The notes under the pieces are model-generated. The model did no database searches. It was given only the letters and a program-made list of their open reading frames with translations, and was not told the DNA's origin. Below, piece after piece: positions 23,480-33,888 of a stretch of 64,000 nt of DNA; position 1 is the stretch's first letter; each line of letters begins with the position of its first letter. Origin of the DNA: Henricia sp. BOLD:AAB3569 (taxonomy: Eukaryota > Echinodermata > Asteroidea > Spinulosida > Echinasteridae); NCBI GenBank assembly GCA_037783545.1, contig JBBELK010000062.1, positions 806,001 to 870,000 of the forward strand, read 5' to 3'. Both the position numbers and the translations under genes were made by a program.

Positions 23480-24020
23480 ACAGTAGGCAGCTAATCAGCC
23501 GATTTTAAAGATCATGATGTTGATATTATTGTTTTCCTTGGTGCTAAATGGAATTCTGAGATTTTCAAACTAGTGACAGGTCAGGGTCACGTGATTAGGA
23601 CGAGAATCTGGGTCATTTTCAATATGGCCGCCATTAAAATTAACCGGTGTCAAGTGTAGGTAGTGTCAGGTGTAGGTACCTCAGCCGATTTTAAACATCA
23701 TTGTGTTTTACTATGGTTTTCCGTGGTGTCGAATGCAATTCCGAGGTTTTCAAAATGATGAGAGGTCGGGCGACGTGATTAGACCGAGGATCTGGGTCAT
23801 TTCCAACATGGCCTCCATTAAAATTAACAGGTGCCAGTTGTAAGCAGTGTCAGGCGTAGGTACATGTACATCAGCCGATTGTAAAGATCGTTCTGTTGAT
23901 ATTATGGTTTTACGTGGTGCTAATTGGAATTCTGAGGTTTTAAACTTATCAGAGGTCAGGGTCACGTGATTAGGATGAGGTCAATTTCAAATCTGGGTCA
24001 ATTCCAAGATGGCTGCCGTT
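23480..24020. repeat. ~187-bp diverged tandem repeat, three copies
   Basis: CAGCCGATTTTAAAGATCAT near 23496, its variant near 23682 and another near 23872 mark periods of about 185-190 bp. Each copy continues with GGTCACGTGATTAG-like and AATATGGCCGCCATTAAAAT-like phrases. Related AAGATGGCCGCC sequence recurs at 26060-26310. Confidence 0.7.
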
Positions 24021-24469
24021 GGCCTTGAAAATCGCTGAAATGGCTGTAACTTCTTTAATATTTTGTAGAGAACAATGATTTAAATGTCTGCCCCAGGGTT
24101 TTCATGGTCAGGCAATTCACTGACATCAATGAAATTCCAACCCGACCTTCAACAAACGATAACAGCCACAATCTCAAGATGGCGGTCATAAATCCCCAGT
24201 GGTATAGGGGTAGAGAGAATTTGAACGCCCGTGCTTAGTTATACTTCTCTTTAACTGCTGGTGTTGTAATATTTTATTGGTCAGTAACATGGATGATTAC
24301 GTCTTGTAGCAAGGCTGGCTGGCAAGGCTGGCTGCATCAGCGTCCGTAAGAGCCGCTAAGGCAGGGTGCGCAACTCATTGCTGTATGAATCGAACGTACA
24401 CCTGGACCAGCGGAAGTGTTTTCAGAGCGTTTTCAGAGTGGTTGTCGATCAGTGCCTTGTTGTCCTGTA

Positions 24470-25740
24470 TTGGGGTAGGGTGGGCCGGGTTTGGGCTGGG
24501 CGGGGCTGGGCTGGCAAGCTTGGCTGGGGCTGGGGCTGGCAAGCTTGGCTGGAGCTGGAAAGCTTGGCTGGGGCTGGGGCTGGGGCTCGGCCGGACTGGG
24601 CCGAGCCGAGCTGTGGCTAGTGGGGCTGAGCTTTGCTGGGGTGTGCTGCGGCTGTGGGGGCTGGGATGGGCTGGCCTGGGCCTGGAGATATGGGCTGGGG
24701 ATGGGGCGGAATGGGATGGGGATGGGGATGGGTTGGTTGGCTATGGGCTGGGCCGGGGTGGCTTCGTGCTGGCTTTGGGTTGGGCCGGGGTGGCTTCCGG
24801 CTGGGCTGAGCCTCCAGCTGGGGTCGGGTGGCTTGGGGCTGGGCCGGGGTGGCTTTGGGCTGGCTTCGGGTGACTTCCGGCTGGGCCGGGATGGCCTCGG
24901 GCTGGGCCGGGTGGCTTCGGTCTGGGCCGGGGTGGATTCGGACTGGCTTTGGGTTGGGCCCCACTTCCAGCTGGGGTAGGATGGCTTGGGGCTGGCTGGG
25001 GTGTGGCTTTGGGCTCGGCTGGGATGGCTTCGGTCTGGGGTGGCTTTGGACTGGCTGCGGGGTGACTTCGGGCTGGCCCAGGATGGCCTTGGGCTAGGCT
25101 GAGATGGATTCGGGATGAGCCCGGGTGGTTTTGGGTTGGGCTGGGCCGGGGTAGCTTTGCGCTGTGCCGGGTGGCTTGGGGCTGGGCCGGGGTTTATTCG
25201 GGCTGACTTTGGGTTAGGCCGGGGTGGATTCTGGCTGGGCTGAACTTCCAGCTGAGTCGGGTGGCTTGGGGCCGGGCTGGGGTGGCTTTGGGCTGGCTTC
25301 GGGGTGGCTTCGGGCTGGGCCGGGATGGCCTCGGGCTAGGCTGAGGTGGATTCGGGCTGAGCCGGGTGGTTTTGGGCTGGGCCGGGGTAGCTTTGAGCTG
25401 GGCCGGGGTAGCTTGGGGCTAGGCCGGGGTTGATTCGGGCTGGCTTTGGGGTTGGACCGGGGTGCCTTCTGTCTGGGCTGAACTTCCAGCTGGGGTCGGG
25501 TGGCTTGGGTCTGGGCTGGGGTGGCTTTGGGGGTGGCTTTGGGCTTGGCTGGGGTGGCTTCGGTCTGGAGTGGCTTTGGGCTGGGCTGGAATGGCTTTGA
25601 CTGGGCCGCATGGCATCGGGCTGGGCCTGGATGGCATCGGGCTGGGGTAGCATCGGGCTGGGCTGGGATGGCCTCGGGCTATACGTCGGAGGTTCGGGAT
25701 GGGCTGGGATGGCTTAGGGCTGGGCTGAGATGGCCACTTG
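24470..25740 (+). repeat. G-rich minisatellite, GGGCTGGGCCGGGGTGGCTT type
   Basis: About 1.27 kb of degenerate short repeats of GGCTGGGCCGGG, GGTGGCTT and CGGGCTGG, strongly G-rich on the plus strand. Many G3 runs make G-quadruplex formation plausible. Open frames rich in Trp/Gly/Leu on the plus strand and Pro/Ser/Gln on the minus strand appear in all frames and are by-products. Confidence 0.85.
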
Positions 25741-25799
25741 TTGATAAAACCTGTGTGGGATGAACTGACCTCCTGAACCACGTGTCTCTAAAACAGTCC

Positions 25800-26884
25800 T
25801 AGAAATACAGATTGTCAGCCAGTCTTGCCACTAGATGGGGGTGTGGGGGAGGGGAGGGTGGGGAGGAGGAGGTCTTGTTAAGCACATTACTGACCAATAA
25901 AAGAAGCTACATCTGACATAAGCTACTTTTTCTATCCCCTTCCATGCCTATATTTTGACCGCCTTTTTGAATTTGCGGCTTTTATTGTTTGTCAAAGGTT
26001 GGATTGAAATAGTATGGATACCAGTGAATTCCAAATATTACAGAAGTTACAGCCATTTTAACGATTTTCAAGGTCATTGGCGGCCATTTTGGAATTGGCC
26101 CAGATTTCACCCATTTCTGGTGACTTGATTTTGGTAGACTTTTTTCCTGTCATCCACCACATTCAGTACAACCAATAACCACTGAAAAATATTTTGTTAA
26201 ATTTTGTTGGAGGTTGGGGAACTTTTTTTCATGAAATATCCCCGAATTTCTAGCAGAAAATGGTTCCAAAGTGTCGGCCATTTTGAAATTCAAGATGGCC
26301 GCCGTCTGCAACCTCTCAGATTTTGCCAACATGGTTTTTCTTGTTCCTTGGGGTGTAATTAAGACATCTAGCTATGTGGCATTTTCTAATCATCCGATGC
26401 CCACGGGCCTTAATTTCTTACCACATGCTTCCTGACTAATATGAATGGGTTGCCGAAATTTTGCCCCAGGGGTACGAATGTTTTAGTATCAAAATGTGAC
26501 CATCCCAATTTCTTGGGAGAGGAGGTGGGAGAAGAAGGGCATAAGAATTGAGAAGTTGATCAATAATACCATCAGTGTCTTTTACTATCTGTTAAACCAA
26601 AATAAAATTGGGAGTAAAATATTTGACGATTTTCTTAGAAAACAGGGATTTTTCAAAAGTGAGAAGCCATGGTCATTTCCCCAAGAACAAATTGTTACCA
26701 AGTGACCAGTAATTCGTACCTTGTTTTCCTTTCTTTTGGCAGCTCTTTGTGTGTGTCTTGATGGTGTGGAATTTCATGCATGGCGGCCTCAGTCATAGCG
26801 CTGAGCGGTAGATCGCGAAACCAGCTGTAGCTCCGTATCTTTTCAGTTAATTTCCTTTGTCCAAACCAAACGTTGCCTTTTATC
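25800..26884. other. Intergenic with AAGATGGCCGCC-type repeat debris
   Basis: 26060-26310 contains the inverted phrases TTGGCGGCCATTTTGGAATT and AAATTCAAGATGGCCGCC. The remainder shows no gene. Confidence 0.4.
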
Positions 26885-27077
26885 CTTCTATTTGGCCATT
26901 TGTTACACCCCAAAACGCTACAATTTAACTCAAAAGCTGAGAAAGATGATGCTCAATCGCGTATCGTCATGTAAACATGTGCACGTAAATATCGACTCGC
27001 TTGCTTTAGCCTCCGACGTCTGTTATGCGCATGCGTGCATTTATTTGAATTTATTAGTGAACTGGTCTATTGATAGG
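26885..27077 (-). repeat. Dispersed repeat, copy 2 of an inverted pair
   Basis: Reverse complement of 8738-8930, sharing AAACGCTACAA, GATGATGCTCAA, TAGCCTCCGACGTCTG and TTAGTGAACTGGTCTATTG. Which copy is closer to the source cannot be told. Confidence 0.6.
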
Positions 27078-27221
27078 CCTATGTGACAACCGCACCTGTT
27101 ATGTTAGAATATAAAATGTGGTACACACACACACACCCAAAAACAATCCAGACTAGTATATATACGGTGAACATTTTGTCCAAATGTATTTTTTTTATTT
27201 TTTATTTATTTATATATATAC

Positions 27222-27400
27222 CACATCCAACAGCAGAGGGACCGCCAATTACAGGAATGGGAGCAAGTGTGGTTGGTGCCTTGCTCAAGGGCACAGGTGC
27301 CACAACCCGTCACGGCCAGGAATCGAACCTACATTCTAGTACTAGCACGCAGGAACTTAAGTTCAACGCACTAGACCGCTCGGCGTACCCCTCAGCCAAA
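27222..27400 (-). mobile_element. tRNA-derived SINE (Leu/Ser-like head)
   Basis: On the minus strand GCCGAGCGGTCTAGTGCG is an A box like that of class II tRNAs and AGGTTCGATTCC is a consensus B box about 45 nt later. The body contains CCCTTGAGCAAGGCACC, a recurrent phrase of invertebrate SINEs, and the 3' side ends in the AT-rich TATATA/TTTATT stretch at 27186-27220. It is a different family from the SINE at 14721. Confidence 0.7.
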
Positions 27401-27999
27401 ACACCCCATAATACAAAATATCATGCGTGCGCATGGAGCCAGGCATGTTTTAGTTTGTTGTAATGTCAAGCACATCATCTATATAGCCCAAGTATACAAC
27501 AGAAAACTTCACAGTCAACAAAAACATGCACTTACACGTTGCTCACAATGCCCAGGGCGTCCTGCTTTCCCCAATAACCTCTGTTTGTTTTCACGTACAA
27601 ATTGCACGAGTAGCGTTCTTTCGTTTCAACGGTTGATTGTACGTAAAAAAACCGTACGGCGTGAACCATCCAATCAGAAGAATGCACACGTTGTAGGTCC
27701 CGCCTACATCATGCCAATCAGTCGTACGAGTCGCCATCGACCACCTGCTGCTACAATTATTATTATTCATGAAGCGTTTGCATTCAAAACATTCAAATGA
27801 GATCTCTGGACCCACAGCGGTCTTTTTCAATGCAGAATGCATTGCAATGTTGTGCGGTAAACTATTATTGCCATAGTGCTCACTTACTACTAAGTGTTTT
27901 AACAACGATAATCCAAATTCGAAAGGTTGTTTTTATTAGACTATACTTGGCAATACGAATGGAAATAATTTATAAGTCGGACGTCACATAAGTTCTTCA

Positions 28000-28780
28000 G
28001 CACTAAACTTATAAAACAACTTAACAGTCATTTAAAAAAAAATATTTTCGTAAAAAGTACCATATACCGTCTTAGAGCAGAGAGTATGTGCTTTCCAATG
28101 GTACCTTGATTACTTTCCTAGTGTCAAAAATCACTGAGCACCATTGTCTTGAAATGTAGGTGCAACATGGGGGCTGGTTCACTTGTTGAACAAAATTGAA
28201 CAAGATTCCAGATTCTTTTTATTTCATTTTCATTCAACCAGCTTAGATAACATTCTGACGTACGTAAATATCGCAATTCACTTATTTAAAAGAAAAAAAT
28301 GCAGCGCACTGTGAGTGGTATCCTACTTGTTTAATTACCGAGATCATTTATCTCACCAAGTCGATCTATAATGTGGATTATTTCCCGCACTGTGGCCGCA
28401 CAATATTACTGATACCTAATATACCTAATACGTCGTCTTGAACTTAAATTAAGGGGAAATAGTCAACGTCTCAATAATTCTTACCGCAAACATTATTTTA
28501 CAATTTTACACACGCACACATGTATGAACATCAATACCGACAGCATTTTTTTCTGACTGATTAAACCAATGCACGGCTTCGGTTGCCGACGCCCAAAGCC
28601 AACCATTGGGTTATTTTGTAATTACGTCAACACATGGTCCTGGTTATGGTAGCGAAAACGGGCCCGTTTAATAGAAGGTAAAACACGGTGGGCGAAATAT
28701 GAAATTTCATGGGCAAAAAAATCCAATAAACATTACAAGTTTGGCGAGCTGCAAAGCAATAAACAAGTGAAAGCTCATCA
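28000..28780. other. No gene recognised
   Basis: AT-rich sequence inside the candidate 27605-31253 element. I see no open frame with a domain, no RNA gene and no tandem repeat. Confidence 0.4.
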
Positions 28781-28959
28781 TCCTCCCTATCGAAACGTAC
28801 CAATCCGTTTTAGCCGTTTTAGGGCGCAGAGACGAAAAACACCAAATATGATCAGGTGATTCTGGCACGATAGTTCAGCCCAAAATAAATCCATCAAATC
28901 AATAGACTGCGGAAATGAATACGTCATATTTTCTTGGTTGCCTAGGCAATACACTAAAA

Positions 28960-30370
28960 TCACTGAACCATGTCCCTGTGCTTTTGCAATGGTACTTTTT
29001 CCGACGGTCATGATGTTTAGAGCCAATTGCCATGGCACACGTCACACTTCGGCTATATTGCCCAAACCGTCTTGTTTCGTTGATATGTAAATGCGACGGT
29101 TCGAACCGTCAGGCTATTACGTCACACTACAATTGCCTGAACCGTCGTGTTTTATTGATATGGAAATGCGACGGTTCTAACCGTCAGGCTATTCAGTCAC
29201 TACAATTGCCTGAACCGTCGTGTTTTATTGATATGTAAATGCACGGTTCGAACCGTCAGGCTATTACGTCACTATAATTGCCTGAACCGTCGTGTTTCAT
29301 TGATATGTAAACGCACGGTTCGAACCGTCAGGCTATTATGTCACTACAATTGCCTGAACCGTCGTGTTTCATTGATATGGAAATGCGACGGTTCTAACTG
29401 TCACGCTATTCAGTCACTACAATTGCCTGAACCGTCGTGTTTCATTGATATGTAAATGCAACGGTTTGAACCGTCAGGCTATTACGTCACTACAATTGCC
29501 TGAACCGTGGTGTTTTATTGATATGGAAATGCGACGGTTCGAACCGTCAGGCTATTACGTCACTACAATTGCCTGAACCGTCGTGTTTCATTGATATGGA
29601 AATGCGACGGTTCTAACTGTCAGGCTATTCAGTCACTACAATTGCATGAACCGTCGTGTTTCATTGATATGTAAATGCACGGTTTGTCCAGTCGGGTCCA
29701 TTCACCTGTTCACAATAAACGGTCGAAGTGAAAACGTCACCCTATTTTTAGTTTCCTAGGCAGTGGCTCCACTTAAAAAAAATCACTGAACCGTTTCCCT
29801 GCGCTTTTGAAATAGTGTTTTATCCGGCAGTCATGGTGTTTAGAGCCAATTACCATGGCAATGCGTCACTTTTCGGCGCACTATTGCCCCAACCGTTGTT
29901 TCGTTCTTTTGGTCGTTCATATTCCAATTGGCCGAAGTTTGTTTCAATCACATCGACGGCTTTTCTCGTGGCTTGCCGTGGTAATTAGCTTTAAACATCA
30001 TGTCCGTCGGAAAAAGTAACAGAGACTCGGTTTAGTTATTCTTAGTGTAGGCTACAGCCAATTGCCTAGGCAACCAACAAAAGATGACGTATTACTTCGG
30101 CAGTCTATTGCAATAGACTGTCGAAGTGAGTACGTCATCTTTAAACTAAAAAAAATCACTGAACCATGTTCCTGTGCTTTTGCAATGGTACTTTTTTTTC
30201 GACGGCCATGTTAGTTTACAGCCAATTGCCATGGCGACCACGTCATACTTTGGTTGTCTATAGGGTGCTTGTACATGGGTTCAAACGGTTACGGTTCGCT
30301 ATAGACAGCCGAAGTGTGACGTGTTGCCATGGCAATTGGCTCTAAACATCATAGCCGTCGGCAAAAATTG
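28960..30370. repeat. Foldback complex of direct and inverted ~80-bp modules
   Basis: A module beginning AATCACTGAACC and ending AGCCAATTGCCATGGC occurs directly at about 28959, 29781 and 30157. Its reverse complement, beginning GCCATGGCAATTGGCTCTAA, occurs at about 30326-30370, and part of it near 29985-30010. The left and right outer copies would pair as the stem of a 1.4-kb foldback. The loop contains the 73-bp satellite. Confidence 0.65.
29062..29690. repeat. 73-bp palindrome-bearing satellite, eight copies
   Basis: AATTGCCTGAACCGTCGTG starts at about 29131, 29204, 29276, 29348, 29421, 29494, 29567 and 29640, a period of 72-73 bp. Each copy centres on GACGGTTCGAACCGTC, a 16-bp palindrome, or a one- or two-base variant of it. 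The open frames through it (about 70 codons) follow the period and have no known domain. Confidence 0.85.
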
Positions 30371-31228
30371 GAAATCGATTTCACATGTATTTCATTTATC
30401 ACTGACGCGTTTATACAGTCTGACCATCCGACAAATTTGATCGAAAAATTATCATAAGTCGGTTGAACAAAGACGAATTCAATCTTTACATGATGCACGG
30501 ATGATTTTTACGTGAGACTGGTTTGATTAAAACCTCACGACATTGAATGAACAAATATTGAAATTGGTTGACCACTGATCATTTGGAAAGAAAAAAGACC
30601 AATTCAATTGAAGCATTTGCGCGTCTCACTCGTCTTGGGACGAAATTGAAGTTACAGGTTATGGATTTGATTTTAAAATGTGCGGGATTTGTGAGCTATA
30701 TCCACAGTTGTAATGAATTCGTACCGAAGCGTAGAATGGACATGAATAAAAATAAGTCTTAATTGTTGTGCTAAGTTAGAATTATGACTTATTTTTTGTA
30801 TTCATGTCCGTTTATACAGCAACTTGAGAAAAGTAAATAATCGTCATTCGGTAATACAAAGACAAATGAATCCACCGGGTGCGCCACCCTATCACTGTCC
30901 TTTTCATTTGGCCGTTATATCAAAAAGATGTTGGCACCTGCTTCAATTTTGTTTAGAAATCAGTGAACGTGGCACGGCGCCTTCTATTGTATCAGGAGCA
31001 TTTCAGGAATTCCCATGCAGGAATTGACAACAGCAGACAACGGGGGCGGCGCTGAGGCTTTAACACTATCATTGTGCAGTGGCTCGTTCATTATTTATAA
31101 CATGTAAAACAGACGGTTGTGGACGCTTTTGTGATTGGATGAGGCCACAGTGGGTTAGCAGTACTGTGTGTATGGGATTCTGATTGGACAAGAAAATTAC
31201 GCACCGCCCAACACGTACGACAAACCAT
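30371..31228. other. No gene recognised
   Basis: At about 30741-30808 ATGAATAAAAATAAGTCTTA and TTATGACTTATTTTTTGTAT are near-inverse and could pair. No other structure or gene is evident. Confidence 0.35.
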
Positions 31229-31253
31229 TTGAAACGAAAGAACGCTACTGCAA

Positions 31254-32574
31254 CCCTCTCGCCCTCTTCAAAATTCAACGCCCTCTTCGTCCGCTTCTTT
31301 TTTGCAGGGGGCTGATATTGGGATTTGGGCACTCTCCAGAAAGTTGTCGCTCCTGAATAATGCACATGAGTAAAAGTGTTGTATTTTGTAATTCATTGCG
31401 AACATCGGTATAGGTTTATATCCCCCCTCCCATCTTTTGCCATTTTGTCTTTTAAACAAACATATTTATATATAAAATATAAATATCAGAAATCATCAGG
31501 TATTTCCTTTGTTTGTAGTGGAAAGTCCGAGATTATAGATCGTATTAAATACTGTAGCCGCCATCTTGTGAGGCAGTTTCTTAGTTCCTTGACGACATGC
31601 ACGGTTGCATCTATTGTTGAACAAAAGGTGCCCCATAAGATGTCAGCTATTCGATACGGTCTAGTATTAACTACATGTACCGTGCTCGGTGTGTGCAGTG
31701 CATGATGCAACATGCACAGTTCTGCTATTTTTGACGGCCGATCCTTATTGGTTTTTTTCTGAGCAATTTTTGGAAAATTATAAAGAAAGTGTGTGTGTGT
31801 CTTTGATTAAGCTTAAAATATACTATCTTGTATACTTCGCACACTGCATCAATAAATAAAAAAATAAAAAATAAATAAATAAATAAAATAAAAAATCCCT
31901 ACCTAGGCCTACCCTATTTTCAAAGGCTAAGCCTAAACTAGGCCTAAAAACTGTTCAGTTGAGGCTATGTTTTGACAGCAGATTAATAGGCCTACATATG
32001 GACAAGGCGGTTTCGAGTCAAGTCGGACCCATGACTGACTCGGACCTGGACTAACTCGGACCCAGACCAAGTCGGACCCATGCATGACCAAGTGGGACCC
32101 TAGACCAAGTAATTGGGTCGCTGGCTCCGTTTTTGATGATTTCGGTTGGCGACCAGACAAAAAAACAAATTTATATTTCACAGTGTCGCTGAATGGGAAT
32201 GCAAAAAAATGAAAACTAAATAGGCCGAGGTTCACCAATAATAAACAATAATTGTCTCAATTTTATATAAAAATACATGTTTCTTGAACATAAAATATAA
32301 TTTTGCACTTTGAATTTTTGGCTTTTTCGCTTTGCGGCGAAAAAGCCTTTGTTTTCGTTTTGATTTTTTTCTTCCGTTTATTGGCTTTTCCGTTTAGGAC
32401 GAAAAAGCCTTTGTTTTCGTTTTGATTTTTTTGGCTTTTTTTTCCGTTTATTTCTTCTTCTGATTTTTTTCCCATAGACAAAGCGCATAGGCGTTGTCGG
32501 CGCTTTTTCAGGTTGTTCCCAAACATTGATCTTAACCAAACTTGGTCACATTAAAGACATAGTATAAGAGGTGT
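31254..32574. other. Intergenic with simple and short tandem repeats
   Basis: Holds an AAATAAATAA-type simple repeat at 31855-31895, a degenerate ~25-bp repeat of AAGTCGGACCCATG at 31995-32110, and two direct copies of CGAAAAAGCCTTTGTTTTCG at about 32337 and 32400. No gene recognised. Confidence 0.5.
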
Positions 32575-33190
32575 GCACCCAAGAATGGCTTCATTGTGAC
32601 GTCATCAGTGACGTCATTACAATAGTTTAAAAATGCCTAAAAAGCCGAAAATGACCAAAATATGCACATTTTAAAATGATTCCATTGCCAAAACCGCGTG
32701 ACGCAGGGTCTTCATATTTGGCAGACATATAGATCAGATCCTAGCCTACAATGTTCTTAGTGTAGGCATTTTCATCTGACCCTTCCTTCCTGGGTCAATT
32801 GAAGGTCAAAATTCAGCCAATTCAAAAATCACATTTTTTGGTATTTTTTGTGTACTTATGAAGCAATATTAGCTATTAAACTACGCTTGATCTTTATAAA
32901 ACTAAGTAAAGGCATGGGCCCCATGACAAACTTCCACCACCATCTAGAACATCACCATGACGTCAATGATTACGTAATTATAATTATTAAAAAAAGCAAA
33001 AAAGTGGATTTTCGTCATAAAAATGAGCCAAATATGCATTTCGTAAGATGTTTCCCTCTATAAAACCACATGACCCAGGATCTACATATTTAGCAGACAT
33101 TTTAGATCAGATCCTGGGCTACAATTTGCTTTGTGTAGTCATCTGACCCTTCCTTCCTGGGTCAATTGAAGGCCAAAGTTCAGCCAAGTC
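32575..33190. repeat. Two diverged tandem copies of a ~370-bp unit
   Basis: The phrases TTAGATCAGATCCTGGGCTA and CTGACCCTTCCTTCCTGGGT recur near 32731/33100 and 32777/33138, with the rest of the unit alignable. Age is considerable, judging by the many differences. Confidence 0.6.
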
Positions 33191-33290
33191 AAAATGTCGG
33201 TATATACAGGGTGGATTAAAAAAAAACGAAACCGAGATATTATTGCTAATTGTAACTAAAGTAGGGCGCGTATGAATAAACAGGAGATAT

Positions 33291-33762
33291 TGTAACGGGC
33301 CAAGCTTGCGTGGGCACGGGCGGACGAAAGCCGAATGGCTTAAGCCACGCCCGTAAAAACAACAATTAACTATCCAAAGACTCGTAATGATTATGCAGTG
33401 AGACAGACAACGAAGTTATGCCCGTGAAAACATTTTAATATATACATTTACAAAAATAAGGACAGAGCAGAGAAAAGCTAACTTACATATATAAGGACAG
33501 TGCAGCAGGCTGGCTGGCAATCATCAGCTCCCGATACAAAAAGTAACAAACGTATAACTATCAACGTATAACAACAAAAATGACCCAACGAAACAGCACT
33601 GCACTGCCCTTATATATAATATACCGGTTCATTCAACCAAAACAAGAATGTAAAGAATGCAAGTACTTGTAACTAAAAGAACTTAAGGAATGCAAGGACA
33701 AACGTAAAGAATATAAATACTTGTGTACTCCGGAGCACAAACAAAAACCCCTCTTCGTCACA
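33291..33762 (-). repeat. 3' LTR of the Ty3-type element
   Basis: 472 bp, bounded by TGTAACGGGCC and CTTCGTCACA. Contains TTATATATAATATACCGG-like AT-rich sequence and CGGGCGTGGCTTAAGCCATT on the minus strand. It is complete, in contrast to the other LTR. Confidence 0.9.
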
Positions 33763-33888
33763 TTACTCCCTGCCCTGTAAAGACGCGTCCCGCGTCTTTA
33801 AATTACATTTTGTCTTAACCTTTCTTTTAATTAAACATAATTTGCATTTTAAAAAAAAAAAGGACATTAAAACATTTGTTTGGTTATT

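Larger units (their letters stand above)
27605..31253. mobile_element. Candidate 3.6-kb TIR element
   Basis: GTAGCGTTCTTTCGTTTCAA at 27610-27629 is repeated exactly in inverse at 31229-31248, and the following 60-80 bases inward are similar (ACGTACG or GTACGT, TCCAATCAGAA). No target duplication was found and no transposase is seen. The interior holds the foldback complex and the 73-bp satellite. The call rests only on these ends. Confidence 0.4.

Noticed and set aside
24385-25781. Trp/Gly-rich and Pro-rich open frames up to 162 codons
   Set aside because: They occur in all frames of the G-rich minisatellite, as expected from composition.
29032-29455. Small proteins encoded by the 73-bp repeats
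   Set aside because: The frame follows the repeat period, and indels between copies break it.
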